DNA of 64,000 nt, from contig NZ_JAHUWZ010000004.1 in the NCBI RefSeq assembly GCF_019218755.1, positions 248,001 to 312,000 of the forward strand, written 5' to 3'. This document shows positions 54,018 through 63,083 of the stretch, in pieces (the stretch's first letter is position 1; every line of letters begins with the position of its first letter). The notes under the pieces were generated by a model. It searched no databases. It saw only the letters and a list, made by a program, of their open reading frames with translations, and was not told the DNA's origin. This DNA comes from Acidovorax sp. sif1233. Lineage in GTDB: Bacteria; Pseudomonadota; Gammaproteobacteria; Burkholderiales; Burkholderiaceae_C. A program made the translations under genes and the position numbers.

Positions 54018-56222
54018 ATGGCGAAACTCAACGATATCCAACTGCTTCGCATCAACTACCTGCGCGGCCCCAATATCTGGACCTACCGGCCCGTGCTGGA
54101 GGTCTGGCTGGACCTGGGGGAACTGGAGGACCATCCCTCCAACCTCCTCCCCGGCTTCAACGAGCGCCTCACCGCCTGGCTGCCCGCGCTGATCGAGCAC
54201 CACTGCGGCGTGGGCGAGCGCGGCGGGTTCCTGCAGCGCCTGCAGGAAGGCACCTGGTGCGGCCACGTGCTGGAGCACATCGTGATCGAGCTGCTGAACC
54301 TGGCGGGCATGCCTACCGGCTTCGGCCAGACCCGCAGCACCTCGCAGCGCGGCGTGTACCGCATGGTGTTCCGCGCCCGCGACGAGCAGGTGGCGCGCAT
54401 GGCCCTGGCCCAGGGCCATGGCCTGATCATGGCGGCGATCAACGACGAGCCCTTTGACGTGCAGGCCGCCGTGGCCCGCGTGCGCACCGAGGTCGATGAC
54501 CAGTACCTGGGCCCCAGCACCGCCTGCATCGTGACGGCCGCCACCGACCGGGGCATCCCGCACATCCGCCTGAACGACGGCAACCTCGTGCAGCTGGGCT
54601 ATGGCGCCAGCCAGCGCCGAATCTGGACGGCCGAGACCGAATTCACCAGCGCCATCGCCGAGGGCATCGCGAGCGACAAGGACCTGACCAAGAGCCTGCT
54701 CAAGTCCTGCGGCGTGCCCATTCCCGAAGGCCGCGTGGTCAACAGCCCCGAGGAAGCCTGGGAAGCGGCCGAGGACATCGGCCTGCCCGTGGTGGTCAAG
54801 CCCTCCGACGGCAACCACGGCCGGGGCGTGACGCTGGACCTGCGCAAGAAGGAAGACATCGAGGCGGCCTACCACGTGGCCTACCCCGAGGGCAGCGACG
54901 TGATGGTCGAGAGCTTCATCCCCGGCGACGAGCACCGCCTGCTGGTGGTGGGCGGCAAGGTGGTGGCCGCGGCGCGCGGCGAGGTGGTCAGCATCACCGG
55001 CAACGGGCGCTCCACCGTCAAGGAACTGATCGACACCCAGCTCAACTCCGACCCGCGCCGGGGCTATGAGGAAGAGTACCCGCTCGAAATCATCGACCTG
55101 GCGACCGACACCAAGGTGCAGCTCGAGCTCAAGCGCCAGGACCTCGACGCCAGCTCCGTGCCCGCCGCCGGCCGCCAGGTGGTGGTGCAGCGCAACGGCA
55201 ACGTGGCCGTGGACTGCACCGACGACGTGCACCCCGAGGTGGCCTACATCGCCCAGCTGGCCGCCAAGGTGGTGGGCCTCGACATCGCCGGCATCGACAT
55301 GGTGGCCAGGGACATTTCCAAGCCCCTGCATGCCCAGGGCGGCGCCATTGTCGAGGTCAATGCGGGCCCGGGCCTGCTGATGCACCTCAAGCCCGCCGTG
55401 GGCGCGCCGCGCCCGGTGGGGCAGGCGATCGCGGAACACCTGTTCCCGTCCGAGGACGGCGATGGCCAGGCCGGCCGCATTCCGGTGGTGGGCGTGGCCG
55501 GCACGCGCAGCACCTCGACCATCGCACGCGTGGTGGCGTGGCTGCTGCACCTGGGTGGGCACCACACGGGCCTGGCCTGCCGCGAAGGCCTGTTCCTGGA
55601 CCGCCGCTGCGTCGAGACCACGGACTGCGCCCACTGGGAAGCCGCCCACCGCCTGCTCATGAACCAGATGGTGCAGGCCGCCGTGATCGAAAGCGACGCG
55701 CGCACCATCCTGCGCGACGGCCTCGCCTACGACCGCTGCCAGGTGGGCGTGGTCACCGACATGGACGGCGTGGAAACGCTGGCCGAATTCGACGTGCACG
55801 AGCAGGACCAGATGACCAAGGTGATGCGCACCCAGGTCGACGTGGTGCTGGCCGAGGGCGCCGCCGTGCTGAACGCGGCCATCCCCCAGGTGGCAGACCT
55901 CGCCCCGCTGTCGGATGGCGCCGTGGTGCTGTACGCCCAGGACGCCACGCTGCCCGTGATCGTGGAGCACCGCGCCACGGACAACGGCCGCGCCGTGGTC
56001 GTGAAGAATGGCCGCGTGGTGCTGGCCACCGGCAGCGCCGAGCACGTGCTGGGCTCGCTGTCGGACCTCACCTTCGGGCGCAACGCCGTGGTGCCGGACA
56101 CCGATGCCCTGCTGGCCGCCATCGGCGCGGCGTGGGCGCTCAACATCGCCCCCGACCTGATCGGCGCGGGCATCAAGACCTTCGAGCCCGACCTGCCGGC
56201 GCCAGTGGGCCTGCCTTCCTGA
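54018..56222 (+). CDS. Cyanophycin synthetase paralogue with degenerate Mur-ligase P-loop
   Basis: This 734-residue CphA-family protein has the N-terminal domain (1-165), an ATP-grasp domain (about 215-480, GLPVVVKPSDGNHGRGVTLD) and a shortened Mur-ligase-like domain. The P-loop that reads GTNGKTTT in the neighbour is GTRSTST here (about 495-501), so the Lys is missing and the second ATP site is probably dead. This matches the general pattern of CphA2-like proteins that polymerise beta-Asp-Arg dipeptides, but that role is inferred. It lies 75 bases upstream of full-length cphA. Confidence 0.9.
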   Translation: MAKLNDIQLLRINYLRGPNIWTYRPVLEVWLDLGELEDHPSNLLPGFNERLTAWLPALIEHHCGVGERGGFLQRLQEGTWCGHVLEHIVIELLNLAGMPTGFGQTRSTSQRGVYRMVFRARDEQVARMALAQGHGLIMAAINDEPFDVQAAVARVRTEVDDQYLGPSTACIVTAATDRGIPHIRLNDGNLVQLGYGASQRRIWTAETEFTSAIAEGIASDKDLTKSLLKSCGVPIPEGRVVNSPEEAWEAAEDIGLPVVVKPSDGNHGRGVTLDLRKKEDIEAAYHVAYPEGSDVMVESFIPGDEHRLLVVGGKVVAAARGEVVSITGNGRSTVKELIDTQLNSDPRRGYEEEYPLEIIDLATDTKVQLELKRQDLDASSVPAAGRQVVVQRNGNVAVDCTDDVHPEVAYIAQLAAKVVGLDIAGIDMVARDISKPLHAQGGAIVEVNAGPGLLMHLKPAVGAPRPVGQAIAEHLFPSEDGDGQAGRIPVVGVAGTRSTSTIARVVAWLLHLGGHHTGLACREGLFLDRRCVETTDCAHWEAAHRLLMNQMVQAAVIESDARTILRDGLAYDRCQVGVVTDMDGVETLAEFDVHEQDQMTKVMRTQVDVVLAEGAAVLNAAIPQVADLAPLSDGAVVLYAQDATLPVIVEHRATDNGRAVVVKNGRVVLATGSAEHVLGSLSDLTFGRNAVVPDTDALLAAIGAAWALNIAPDLIGAGIKTFEPDLPAPVGLPS

Positions 56223-56297
56223 TCCGCCCGTAGAGAACCGAACGCCCGCGACTTGAACGGGGCCCGCGAGCCCCGAACGATTACTGAAAGAGACCCC

Positions 56298-58874
56298 ATG
56301 GATGTATCCCGCACCCGGGCCCTGCGCGGCCCCAACCTCTGGAGCCGCCACATGGCCATCGAGGCCGTGGTTGCCTGCACCGAAGCCGAACGCGCCGTTG
56401 GCCAGATGCCCGGATTCGAAGCGCGGCTGCGGGCGCTGTTCCCCGCCATCGGCGTCCTTCATGCCGAAGGGAGCACCGACATTTCCCTGGCGCACGTGCT
56501 GCAGACGGCCGCGCTGAACCTGCAGGCCCAGGCCGGCTGCCCCGTGACCTTCGCGCGCACCACCGCCACCACCGACGCGGGCGTGTACCAGGTCGTGGTC
56601 GAGTACAGCGAAGAGGCCGTGGGCCGCCAGGCGTTCGAAGACGCCCAGCAGCTCATCCAGGCCGCGCTCGGCCACGGCGGCTTCGATGCCGACGCGGTGA
56701 TCGCCAAGCTGCGCGAGCTCGACGAAGACGAGCGCCTGGGCCCGAGCACCGGCTCCATCGTGGATGCGGCCGTGGCGCGCGGCATCCCCTACCGGCGCCT
56801 CACGCGCGGCAGCCTGGTGCAGTTCGGCTGGGGCTCCAAGCAGCGCCGCATCCAGGCCGCCGAGGTCGACTCGACCAGCGCCGTGGCCGAATCCATCGGC
56901 CAGGACAAGGACCTGACCAAGCGCCTGCTGCATGCGGCCGGCGTGCCGGTGCCGCTGGGCAAGCCGGTCGAGACGCTCGACGAGGCCTGGGAAGTGGCCC
57001 AGAAGGTGGGCCTGCCCGTGGTCGTGAAGCCGCAGGACGGCAACCAGGGCAAGGGCGTGACGGTGAACATCACCGACCGCGCGCAGCTCGAGGAAGCCTT
57101 CCGCACCGCAGCCGAATACGGCACGGTGATGGTCGAGCGCTTCCTGCCAGGCCACGATTTCCGCCTGCTCGTGGTGGGCGACCAGCTCGTGGCCGCCGCG
57201 CGCCGCGAGCCGCCCCAGGTGCTGGGCGACGGCCAGCACACGGTGCGCGAACTGGTCCACCAGGTCAACCTGGACCCGCGCCGTGGCGAAGGCCACGCGA
57301 CCTCGCTCACCAAGATCCGCCTGGATGACATCGCCGTGGCCCGCCTGGCCATGCAGGGCCTGACGCCCGACTCGGTGCCGCCCAAGGGCCAGCGCGTCAT
57401 CCTGCGCAACAACGCCAACCTGTCCACCGGCGGCACCGCCACCGACGTGACCGACGACGTGCACCCCGAGGTCGCCGCGCGCGCCGTGGCCGCGGCGCAG
57501 ATGGTGGGCCTGCACATCTGCGGCGTCGACATGGTGGCCGAAACCGTGCTGCGCCCACTGGAAGAGCAAGGCGGCGGTTTCGTCGAGGTGAATGCCGCCC
57601 CCGGCCTGCGCATGCACCTGGCACCCAGCTACGGCAAGCCGCGCAACGTGGGCCAGGCCATGGTGGACAAGCTGTACGCCCATGGCGACGACGGCCGCAT
57701 TCCGGTCGTGGCGGTCACGGGCACCAATGGCAAGACCACCACGGCGCGCCTGATCGCCCACCTGTTCACGGCCCAGGGCCTGCGCGTGGGCATGACCAAC
57801 ACCGACGGCGTGTACGTGAACGGCCGCCAGATCGACAGCGGCGACTGCAGCGGCCCCAAGAGCGCGCGCAACGTGCTGCTGCACCCCGAGGTGGACGCGG
57901 CCGTGTTCGAGACGGCGCGCGGCGGCATCCTGCGCGAAGGCCTGGGCTTCGACCGCTGCCAGGTGGCCGTGGTCACCAACATCGGCGCGGGCGACCACCT
58001 GGGCCTGAACTACATCACCACGGTGGAAGACCTCGCCGTGCTCAAGCGCGTGATCGTGCAGAACGTGGCCACCACGGGCTATGGCGTGCTCAACGCCGCC
58101 GACCCCATCGTGGCGGCCATGGCGCCCGCCTGCCCCGGCAAGATCATCTTCTTTGCGAGCGACCGCCACCACCCCGTGATGGCCACGCACCGCGCGCAGG
58201 GGCACCGCACCGTGTACGTGGACGGCGACTCCATCGTGGCCTCGGAAGGCTCGTGGCGCGAGACCATCCACCTGCGCGACGTGCCCATCACGCGCAACGG
58301 CAAGATCGGCTTCCAGGTCGAGAACGTCATGGCCTCCGTGGCCGCCGCCTGGGGCGTGGGCATGCCCTGGCAGACCATCCGCCGCGGCCTGTCGGGCTTT
58401 GTGAACGACAGTGACAACGCGCCCGGCCGCTTCAACATCATGGACTACCGGGGTGCCACCGTGATCGCCGACTACGGCCACAACCCCGACGCCATGCGCG
58501 CCCTGGTGGGTGCCGTGGACGCGCTGCCCGCCAAGCGCCGCAGCGTGGTCATCAGCGGCGCGGGCGACCGCCGCGACGAGGACATCCGCGACCAGACCGT
58601 GATCCTGGGTGCCGCGTTCGACGACGTGATCCTGTACCAGGACGCCGCGCAGCGCGGCCGTGCCGACGGCGAAGTGATGGCCCTGCTGCGCGAAGGCCTG
58701 GTGGGCGCATCGCGCACCACGCACGTGGAAGAGATCCGCGGCGAATTCATTGCCATCGACGCCGCCCTGGCGCGCCTGCAGCCCGGCGACCTGTGCCTGG
58801 TGCTGGTGGACCAGGTGGAGGAAGCGCTGGCCCATCTGGCACAGCGCTGCGCCGACGCCGGGGCCACGGCGTGA
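56298..58874 (+). CDS. cphA: Cyanophycin synthetase
   Basis: CphA (858 residues) makes multi-L-arginyl-poly-L-aspartate. Present are the N-terminal domain (1-160), the ATP-grasp domain (about 220-470, GLPVVVKPQDGNQGKGVTVN) which adds Asp, and the Mur-ligase domain with an intact P-loop GTNGKTTT (about 474-481), which adds Arg. The C-terminal RRDEDIRDQ segment matches the family. The start MDVSRTRALRGPNLW has GAAAGAGA upstream. It overlaps the creA start by 4 bases. Confidence 0.95.
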   Translation: MDVSRTRALRGPNLWSRHMAIEAVVACTEAERAVGQMPGFEARLRALFPAIGVLHAEGSTDISLAHVLQTAALNLQAQAGCPVTFARTTATTDAGVYQVVVEYSEEAVGRQAFEDAQQLIQAALGHGGFDADAVIAKLRELDEDERLGPSTGSIVDAAVARGIPYRRLTRGSLVQFGWGSKQRRIQAAEVDSTSAVAESIGQDKDLTKRLLHAAGVPVPLGKPVETLDEAWEVAQKVGLPVVVKPQDGNQGKGVTVNITDRAQLEEAFRTAAEYGTVMVERFLPGHDFRLLVVGDQLVAAARREPPQVLGDGQHTVRELVHQVNLDPRRGEGHATSLTKIRLDDIAVARLAMQGLTPDSVPPKGQRVILRNNANLSTGGTATDVTDDVHPEVAARAVAAAQMVGLHICGVDMVAETVLRPLEEQGGGFVEVNAAPGLRMHLAPSYGKPRNVGQAMVDKLYAHGDDGRIPVVAVTGTNGKTTTARLIAHLFTAQGLRVGMTNTDGVYVNGRQIDSGDCSGPKSARNVLLHPEVDAAVFETARGGILREGLGFDRCQVAVVTNIGAGDHLGLNYITTVEDLAVLKRVIVQNVATTGYGVLNAADPIVAAMAPACPGKIIFFASDRHHPVMATHRAQGHRTVYVDGDSIVASEGSWRETIHLRDVPITRNGKIGFQVENVMASVAAAWGVGMPWQTIRRGLSGFVNDSDNAPGRFNIMDYRGATVIADYGHNPDAMRALVGAVDALPAKRRSVVISGAGDRRDEDIRDQTVILGAAFDDVILYQDAAQRGRADGEVMALLREGLVGASRTTHVEEIRGEFIAIDAALARLQPGDLCLVLVDQVEEALAHLAQRCADAGATA

Positions 58875-59395
58875 CGAAATCATCCACCGCCACCGCCACC
58901 GGCCTGCGCCGTGCCCGCCGCTGGGCCATGGCGGCGGCGTGCGCACTGGCCGTGGTGCTGCCGGCGCTGGCGGCCACGGGCGAGAAGATCGGCACGGTGG
59001 ACACCGCCTTCCAGTGGCTGGGCCGCGACCACGACATCATCGTGGAGGCCTACGACGACCCCGGCGTGCAGGGCGTGACCTGCTACGTCTCGCGCGCGCG
59101 CACCGGCGGCATCAAGGGATCGCTGGGCCTGGCCGAGGACCGGGCCGAGGCCTCCATCGCCTGCCGCCAGGTCGGGCCCATCAGCTTCCCCGAGCCGCTC
59201 AAGAAGCAGGAAGAAGTCTTCAGCGAACGCATGTCCATCCTGTTCAAGCGCCTGCGCATCGTGCGCATGGTGGACGCCCCGCGCAACACGCTGGTGTACC
59301 TGACGTATTCAGAAAAGCTGGTGGACGGCTCCCCTCAGAACAGCGTGACCGCCGTGCCCGTGGACCGCGCCACGGCCATCCCGCTGCGCAAGTGA
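58871..59395 (+). CDS. creA: CreA-family exported protein
   Basis: This 174-residue protein has an Arg-rich start, a signal-like hydrophobic segment (AMAAACALAVVLPALAA) and a CreA domain: EKIGTVDTAFQWLGRDHDI, VQGVTCYVSRARTGGIKGSLGLAEDRAEAS and ISFPEPLKKQEEVF. Start GTG (58871) overlaps the cphA stop (GTGA) and is the only start that fits. CreA is a widespread protein of unknown function. Coupling to cphA is tight, although a biochemical link is not known. Confidence 0.85.
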   Translation: MTKSSTATATGLRRARRWAMAAACALAVVLPALAATGEKIGTVDTAFQWLGRDHDIIVEAYDDPGVQGVTCYVSRARTGGIKGSLGLAEDRAEASIACRQVGPISFPEPLKKQEEVFSERMSILFKRLRIVRMVDAPRNTLVYLTYSEKLVDGSPQNSVTAVPVDRATAIPLRK

Positions 59396-59443
59396 CAAGC
59401 GGTCGTCGTCCGTCGCCGTAGCGGGACGTACGTCACCACCAAC

Positions 59444-59470
59444 AGAAAAGGGGCCTTGAGCCCCTTTTCT
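59444..59470. terminator. Bidirectional terminator after creA
   Basis: AGAAAAGGGGC (59444-59454), loop CTTGA, GCCCCTTTTCT (59460-59470): a perfect 11-bp stem flanked by A-rich and T-rich arms, so it can serve creA (plus) and the convergent DsbA-like gene (minus). Confidence 0.88.
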
Positions 59471-59474
59471 TTTG

Positions 59475-59532
59475 ATAAAAACAGCCTCTACCGCTTGACT
59501 GGTAATCGTTAGAAGCTATTAATTCAATAGCA
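59475..59532. repeat. Palindromic repeat copy F (degenerate)
   Basis: GCTATTAATTCAATAGC at 59515-59531 matches the AT box seen in copies B and E. The other part (CTACCGCTTGACTGGTAATCG) keeps a half-arm only. It lies in the convergent gap, next to the terminator. Confidence 0.6.
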
Positions 59533-59537
59533 TCCCC

Positions 59538-60197
59538 TCATCCAGCCTGCTGCGCCGCAATCTGCCGCAGCGCCTGCTCGAACACCTCCACCGGCTGCCC
59601 ACCCTGGATCAGGTGCCGCTCATTAATGATGATCGCCGGCACGGAATTAATGCCGCTTTGCAGATACAACTGCTCCCGCTCGCGCACCTCGTCCGTGAAG
59701 CGGTCCGACGCCAGCAGCGCACGCGCCTCGGCCACATCCAGCCCCACCTCGCCCGCCACCCGCGCCAGCACCTCGTGGTTGCTCGGGTCTTGCCCATCGG
59801 TGAAATAGGCCTTGAACAGTGCCTTCTTCAGCGCGGGCTGCACGCCCTGCTCTTCGGCCCAATGCAGCAGCCGGTGCGCATCGAAGGTGTTGTAGATGCG
59901 GCTGCGTTTGTCCATGCTGAAGGTAAAGCCCAGCTCCGCGCCGCGCGCCGCGATGGCCTCGCGGTTTTTCTGGCTCTGCGCAGGCGTCGCGCCGTACTTT
60001 TCTTGCAGGTGCTCGCCGATGTCCTGCCCCTCGGGGCCCATCTGCGGGTTCAGCTCGAATGGCTGAAAGTGCAGGTCCAGCGCCACCTCGTCCTTGAGGC
60101 GGTCCGCCGCCTGCTCCAGCGACCGCAGGCCGATGATGCACCAGGGGCAGGAGACATCGGAGACGAAATCGATCTTGAGGGTGGTGGGGTTGGGCAT
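59538..60197 (-). CDS. FrnE-type DsbA-family oxidoreductase
   Basis: This 219-residue cytoplasmic thioredoxin-fold protein has the active site Cys17-Pro-Trp-Cys20 (SDVSCPWCIIG), the FrnE-like helical insert (DAHRLLHWAEEQG) and the cis-Pro region INSVPAIIINERHLIQGGQP. No signal peptide is present, unlike periplasmic DsbA. Homologues act in antioxidant response and polyketide tailoring; the substrate is unknown. Confidence 0.9.
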   Translation of the reverse strand: MPNPTTLKIDFVSDVSCPWCIIGLRSLEQAADRLKDEVALDLHFQPFELNPQMGPEGQDIGEHLQEKYGATPAQSQKNREAIAARGAELGFTFSMDKRSRIYNTFDAHRLLHWAEEQGVQPALKKALFKAYFTDGQDPSNHEVLARVAGEVGLDVAEARALLASDRFTDEVREREQLYLQSGINSVPAIIINERHLIQGGQPVEVFEQALRQIAAQQAG

Positions 60198-60483
60198 GGG
60201 AGGGCCTTGGGAAGGGAAGAAGGACGGGATGGTAGGCGGGGTGGGATAACCGTGGTGGGAGGGGGTTTACTGAGCAGGTCGGCGCCGCCGACTGCGAAGC
60301 GGCCAGTGATGTCGGCCCCCTGAGCTCACGGTCCAGGTCACGCAGCGGTCATGCATGCACCAGTGACTTCTCGGACCCAGCGGCCGGTTGCAAAGGGCTG
60401 CAGGCCCTGCCATCCAGCCGGTACGTTCACCACGCCTGAACGTCCGCTGACCCGGGCCAATCCGGCGTGAACCTGCATGCGGC
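60198..60483. other. Intergenic region between FrnE-like and Gre-family genes
   Basis: No gene, RNA or repeat that I can support. The sequence is low-complexity near 60210-60270. Confidence 0.5.
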
Positions 60484-60966
60484 CTATTGAACCCGCAGCA
60501 CCTCAAACTGCTGTCGGATTGGAGCGACCTGTATCGACACCTCATCCCCCTCGCATTTGCCCAGCATGGCCCTGCCCAGTGGCGCTTCGCTGCTGATGAC
60601 CTGAACGGGCTGGGCGCAGTTGACCAGCTTCATGCTGCCCCCATCCGGACCGAGAAAGAGCTGCTGCCGCTTGTCGTCGGAATCGACCAGGCAAACCAGT
60701 GCGCCGAGCTGTATACCTTTGCTGGCGTCGTAGGGTCGCGGGCGGAATTGGCGCCAATTGGCCATCGCCTGGCGGATGGCTTCGGCGCGCCGGGCTTGGC
60801 CGGTGGCCAGGTAGGCGGCTTCGAGTCCCAATGTGTCGTATTTGTTTTCGGCGATGTTTTCTTCGTGGGTCGCCGTTTCATGGGCCGCACGCACTGCCTG
60901 TTCGGCTTGCAGCAGGTCTTCGGCGAGCCGTTCCAGCACCTGCTGCCGCAGCAAGAATTTATCCAT
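60484..60966 (-). CDS. GreA/GreB-family C-terminal domain protein
   Basis: This 160-residue protein has an N-terminal helical region (residues 1-80, QQVLERLAEDLLQAEQAVRA) and a C-terminal GreA/GreB-like domain (SSEAPLGRAMLGKCEGDEVSI). The N-terminal part is similar in layout to the Gre coiled-coil but I cannot align the conserved acidic tip. It may act at the RNA polymerase secondary channel, or be an Rnk-like regulator. No Shine-Dalgarno decides between ATG 60966 and an upstream start. Confidence 0.78.
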   Translation of the reverse strand: MDKFLLRQQVLERLAEDLLQAEQAVRAAHETATHEENIAENKYDTLGLEAAYLATGQARRAEAIRQAMANWRQFRPRPYDASKGIQLGALVCLVDSDDKRQQLFLGPDGGSMKLVNCAQPVQVISSEAPLGRAMLGKCEGDEVSIQVAPIRQQFEVLRVQ

Positions 60967-61200
60967 GATGAAGGGTCGGCATCTCGACAAGCGGGGGTGG
61001 GTCTTGATTGCGAAGGGCTCCGGGCTCCACCAGCCTTGGACGCTTCTGTCGGCTGCGGGTTGACGTCAGCCCTGGGCACTGTCCTGTCGTCCATTTCGGT
61101 GCATCGAACGGCAGGAACTGGCCGATGGTACCCATTCGCGAACGCGGGGCGCATGCCCGCAACCCGCCTGAAGCTGCGGCCCGCCAAAGCCGAGCGATCT

Positions 61201-62721
61201 CTAGGCGCGTCCCCTCAACTCCGTCTTCAACACCTTCCCATAACTATTCTTGGGCAACCCCTCCACCCACCGATACACCTTCGGCCGCTTGAACCGCGCG
61301 ATGTGCGCCCCGCACAGCGCGTCCAGCACCGCATCCCCCACCGGCCCACCCTCGCCCGCCACCAGGTAGGCCACCACCACCTCGCCCCACTCGGCATCGC
61401 GCTGGCCCACCACGGCCACCTCGCGGACCTGGGGGTGCAGCAGCAAAACCTCTTCCACCTCGCGCGGGTAGATGTTGCTGCCGCCGGAGATGATCACGTC
61501 CTTCGACCGGTCCTTCAGCGTCAGGAAGCCATCCGCATCCAGCGCGCCCAGGTCGCCGGTGTGCAGCCAGCCGCCCTGCAGCGTGCGCGCGGTGGCGTCG
61601 GGGTTGTTCCAGTAGCCGGGCATGACGGTGTCGCCGCGCACCAGCACCTCGCCGGTCTCGCCCGTGGGCAGGGGCTGGCCTTGGGCGTCGGCCACGCGCA
61701 CCTCCACCAGCGACTGCGCCACGCCGACCGAGGCCATGCGCTCAGGCCAGCGGGGGTGGGTGGTGTCGGCCAGGTGCGCGCGTGACAGCGCGGTGATGGT
61801 CATGGGGCTTTCGCCCTGGCCATAGATCTGCACGAAGCGGTCGTTGCCCATCACCGCCATGGCGGTGCGCAGGTCATCGGCGTACATGGGGCCACCGCCG
61901 TAGACGATCGTCTTGAACCCCTGCACGTCGGCGCCCGTGGCGCGCACATGCTCCACCAGGCGGTGCACCATGGTGGGCGCGGCAAACAGGGTGAGCTGGC
62001 CCACGGATGCAGCCAACTGCACCAGCTCGGCGGGGTCGAAGCCGCCAGACGCCGGCACCACGTGCCGCCCGCCGCGCAGCACCTGGGCGTAGTTGTACAG
62101 GCCCGCGCCGTGCGACATGGGCGCGGCGTAGACCATGGCGTCGCCGGGCAGCACGTCGTCCACGTCGGTGAAGTAGCAGGCCGTCGTGGCCAGCAGGTTG
62201 CGGTGCGTCTGCATCACGCCCTTGGGCCGGCCGGTGGTGCCGGATGTGTAGAACAGCGATGCGATGTCGTCCGGGGCACGGTCGTGCACGGGCATGGGCG
62301 CATCATGCTGTTGCACGGCCTGCTGGTAGTCGGCAGAGCCCAGCAGCAGGGTGGCTGCAGGGTCTGCGCCGGCCTCGCGCGCGGCGGGGTGCAGGGCCTC
62401 GGACACCAGCGCCACGCGCGCACCGGAGTCGGCCAGCACGTAGGCCAGCTCCTTGGCGTGCAGCTTGTAGTTGACGGGCACGGACACGGCGCCGGCCCAC
62501 ACGATGGCGTGCAGCGCCTCCAGGTACTCGGGCGCGTTGACGGCGTAGATGGCCACGCGGTCGCCGGGCAACACGCCGTAGCGTGTACGCAGGCTGGCGG
62601 CCAGCGCGGCGGTGCGTGCGCCCAGCGTTTGGTAGTCGAAGAGCACTTGGTCGCCCTGCAGCACGGCGGGCTGGTGGGCATGCAGTTGCGCGCTGCGGCG
62701 CAGCAGGTGGGCGATATTCAT
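61201..62721 (-). CDS. AMP-binding acyl-CoA synthetase
   Basis: This 506-residue enzyme activates a carboxylic acid with ATP and CoA. Motifs are SLFYTSGTTGRPKGVMQTH (AMP-binding P-loop), IYGQGESPMTI (adenine site), WLHTGDLGALDADGFLTLKDR (Asp for ribose) and PKNSYGKVLKTEL with the catalytic Lys. The start MNIAHLLRR (62721) is chosen as the preceding frame is low-complexity. The family (fatty or aromatic acid) is not decided. It stands alone. Confidence 0.9.
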   Translation of the reverse strand: MNIAHLLRRSAQLHAHQPAVLQGDQVLFDYQTLGARTAALAASLRTRYGVLPGDRVAIYAVNAPEYLEALHAIVWAGAVSVPVNYKLHAKELAYVLADSGARVALVSEALHPAAREAGADPAATLLLGSADYQQAVQQHDAPMPVHDRAPDDIASLFYTSGTTGRPKGVMQTHRNLLATTACYFTDVDDVLPGDAMVYAAPMSHGAGLYNYAQVLRGGRHVVPASGGFDPAELVQLAASVGQLTLFAAPTMVHRLVEHVRATGADVQGFKTIVYGGGPMYADDLRTAMAVMGNDRFVQIYGQGESPMTITALSRAHLADTTHPRWPERMASVGVAQSLVEVRVADAQGQPLPTGETGEVLVRGDTVMPGYWNNPDATARTLQGGWLHTGDLGALDADGFLTLKDRSKDVIISGGSNIYPREVEEVLLLHPQVREVAVVGQRDAEWGEVVVAYLVAGEGGPVGDAVLDALCGAHIARFKRPKVYRWVEGLPKNSYGKVLKTELRGRA

Positions 62722-63083
62722 CGGGCGCCCCGCGCGCCGAGGATGGTGGTGCCTGCCCTGCTGGTACTGCTTGTATTGCTTGCCCTGCTGGTCGTCGCCG
62801 CTTGCCGCATGCCTTGCCTCCTTGCCATGAGACAGCCACTGTACGCAAGAGAGGCCCGGGCGCACAGTCGCTCCACTACGCAAGGGGAAACCCGGGTGGG
62901 CCGCAGGGCTGGCAGCCGGCGCCGCGATGCACCTGGTTACCAGATGCCCGCAATTCCCCACAAGCCGTGGCGTTGAAAGCGCGCACCCTAGACTGCACCT
63001 GACACCGCACGCCGCCCCACCGCCTTCTGGCACGGGCAGCGTGACAGCCCCCTCCATTTCACGGCCTTGCAGGCCCGCACCGC
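62722..63083. other. Divergent intergenic region, acyl-CoA synthetase / TerB-like gene
   Basis: It should contain promoters for both genes. A low-complexity Gln/Tyr/Lys/His-coding stretch (62745-62800) occurs. No gene or hairpin that I can support. Confidence 0.45.

Noticed and set aside
53964..58946. Open frame of 1660 codons opposite the two cyanophycin synthetase genes
   Set aside because: It is a codon-bias artefact spanning both genes and their gap; no domain is visible and composition is abnormal.
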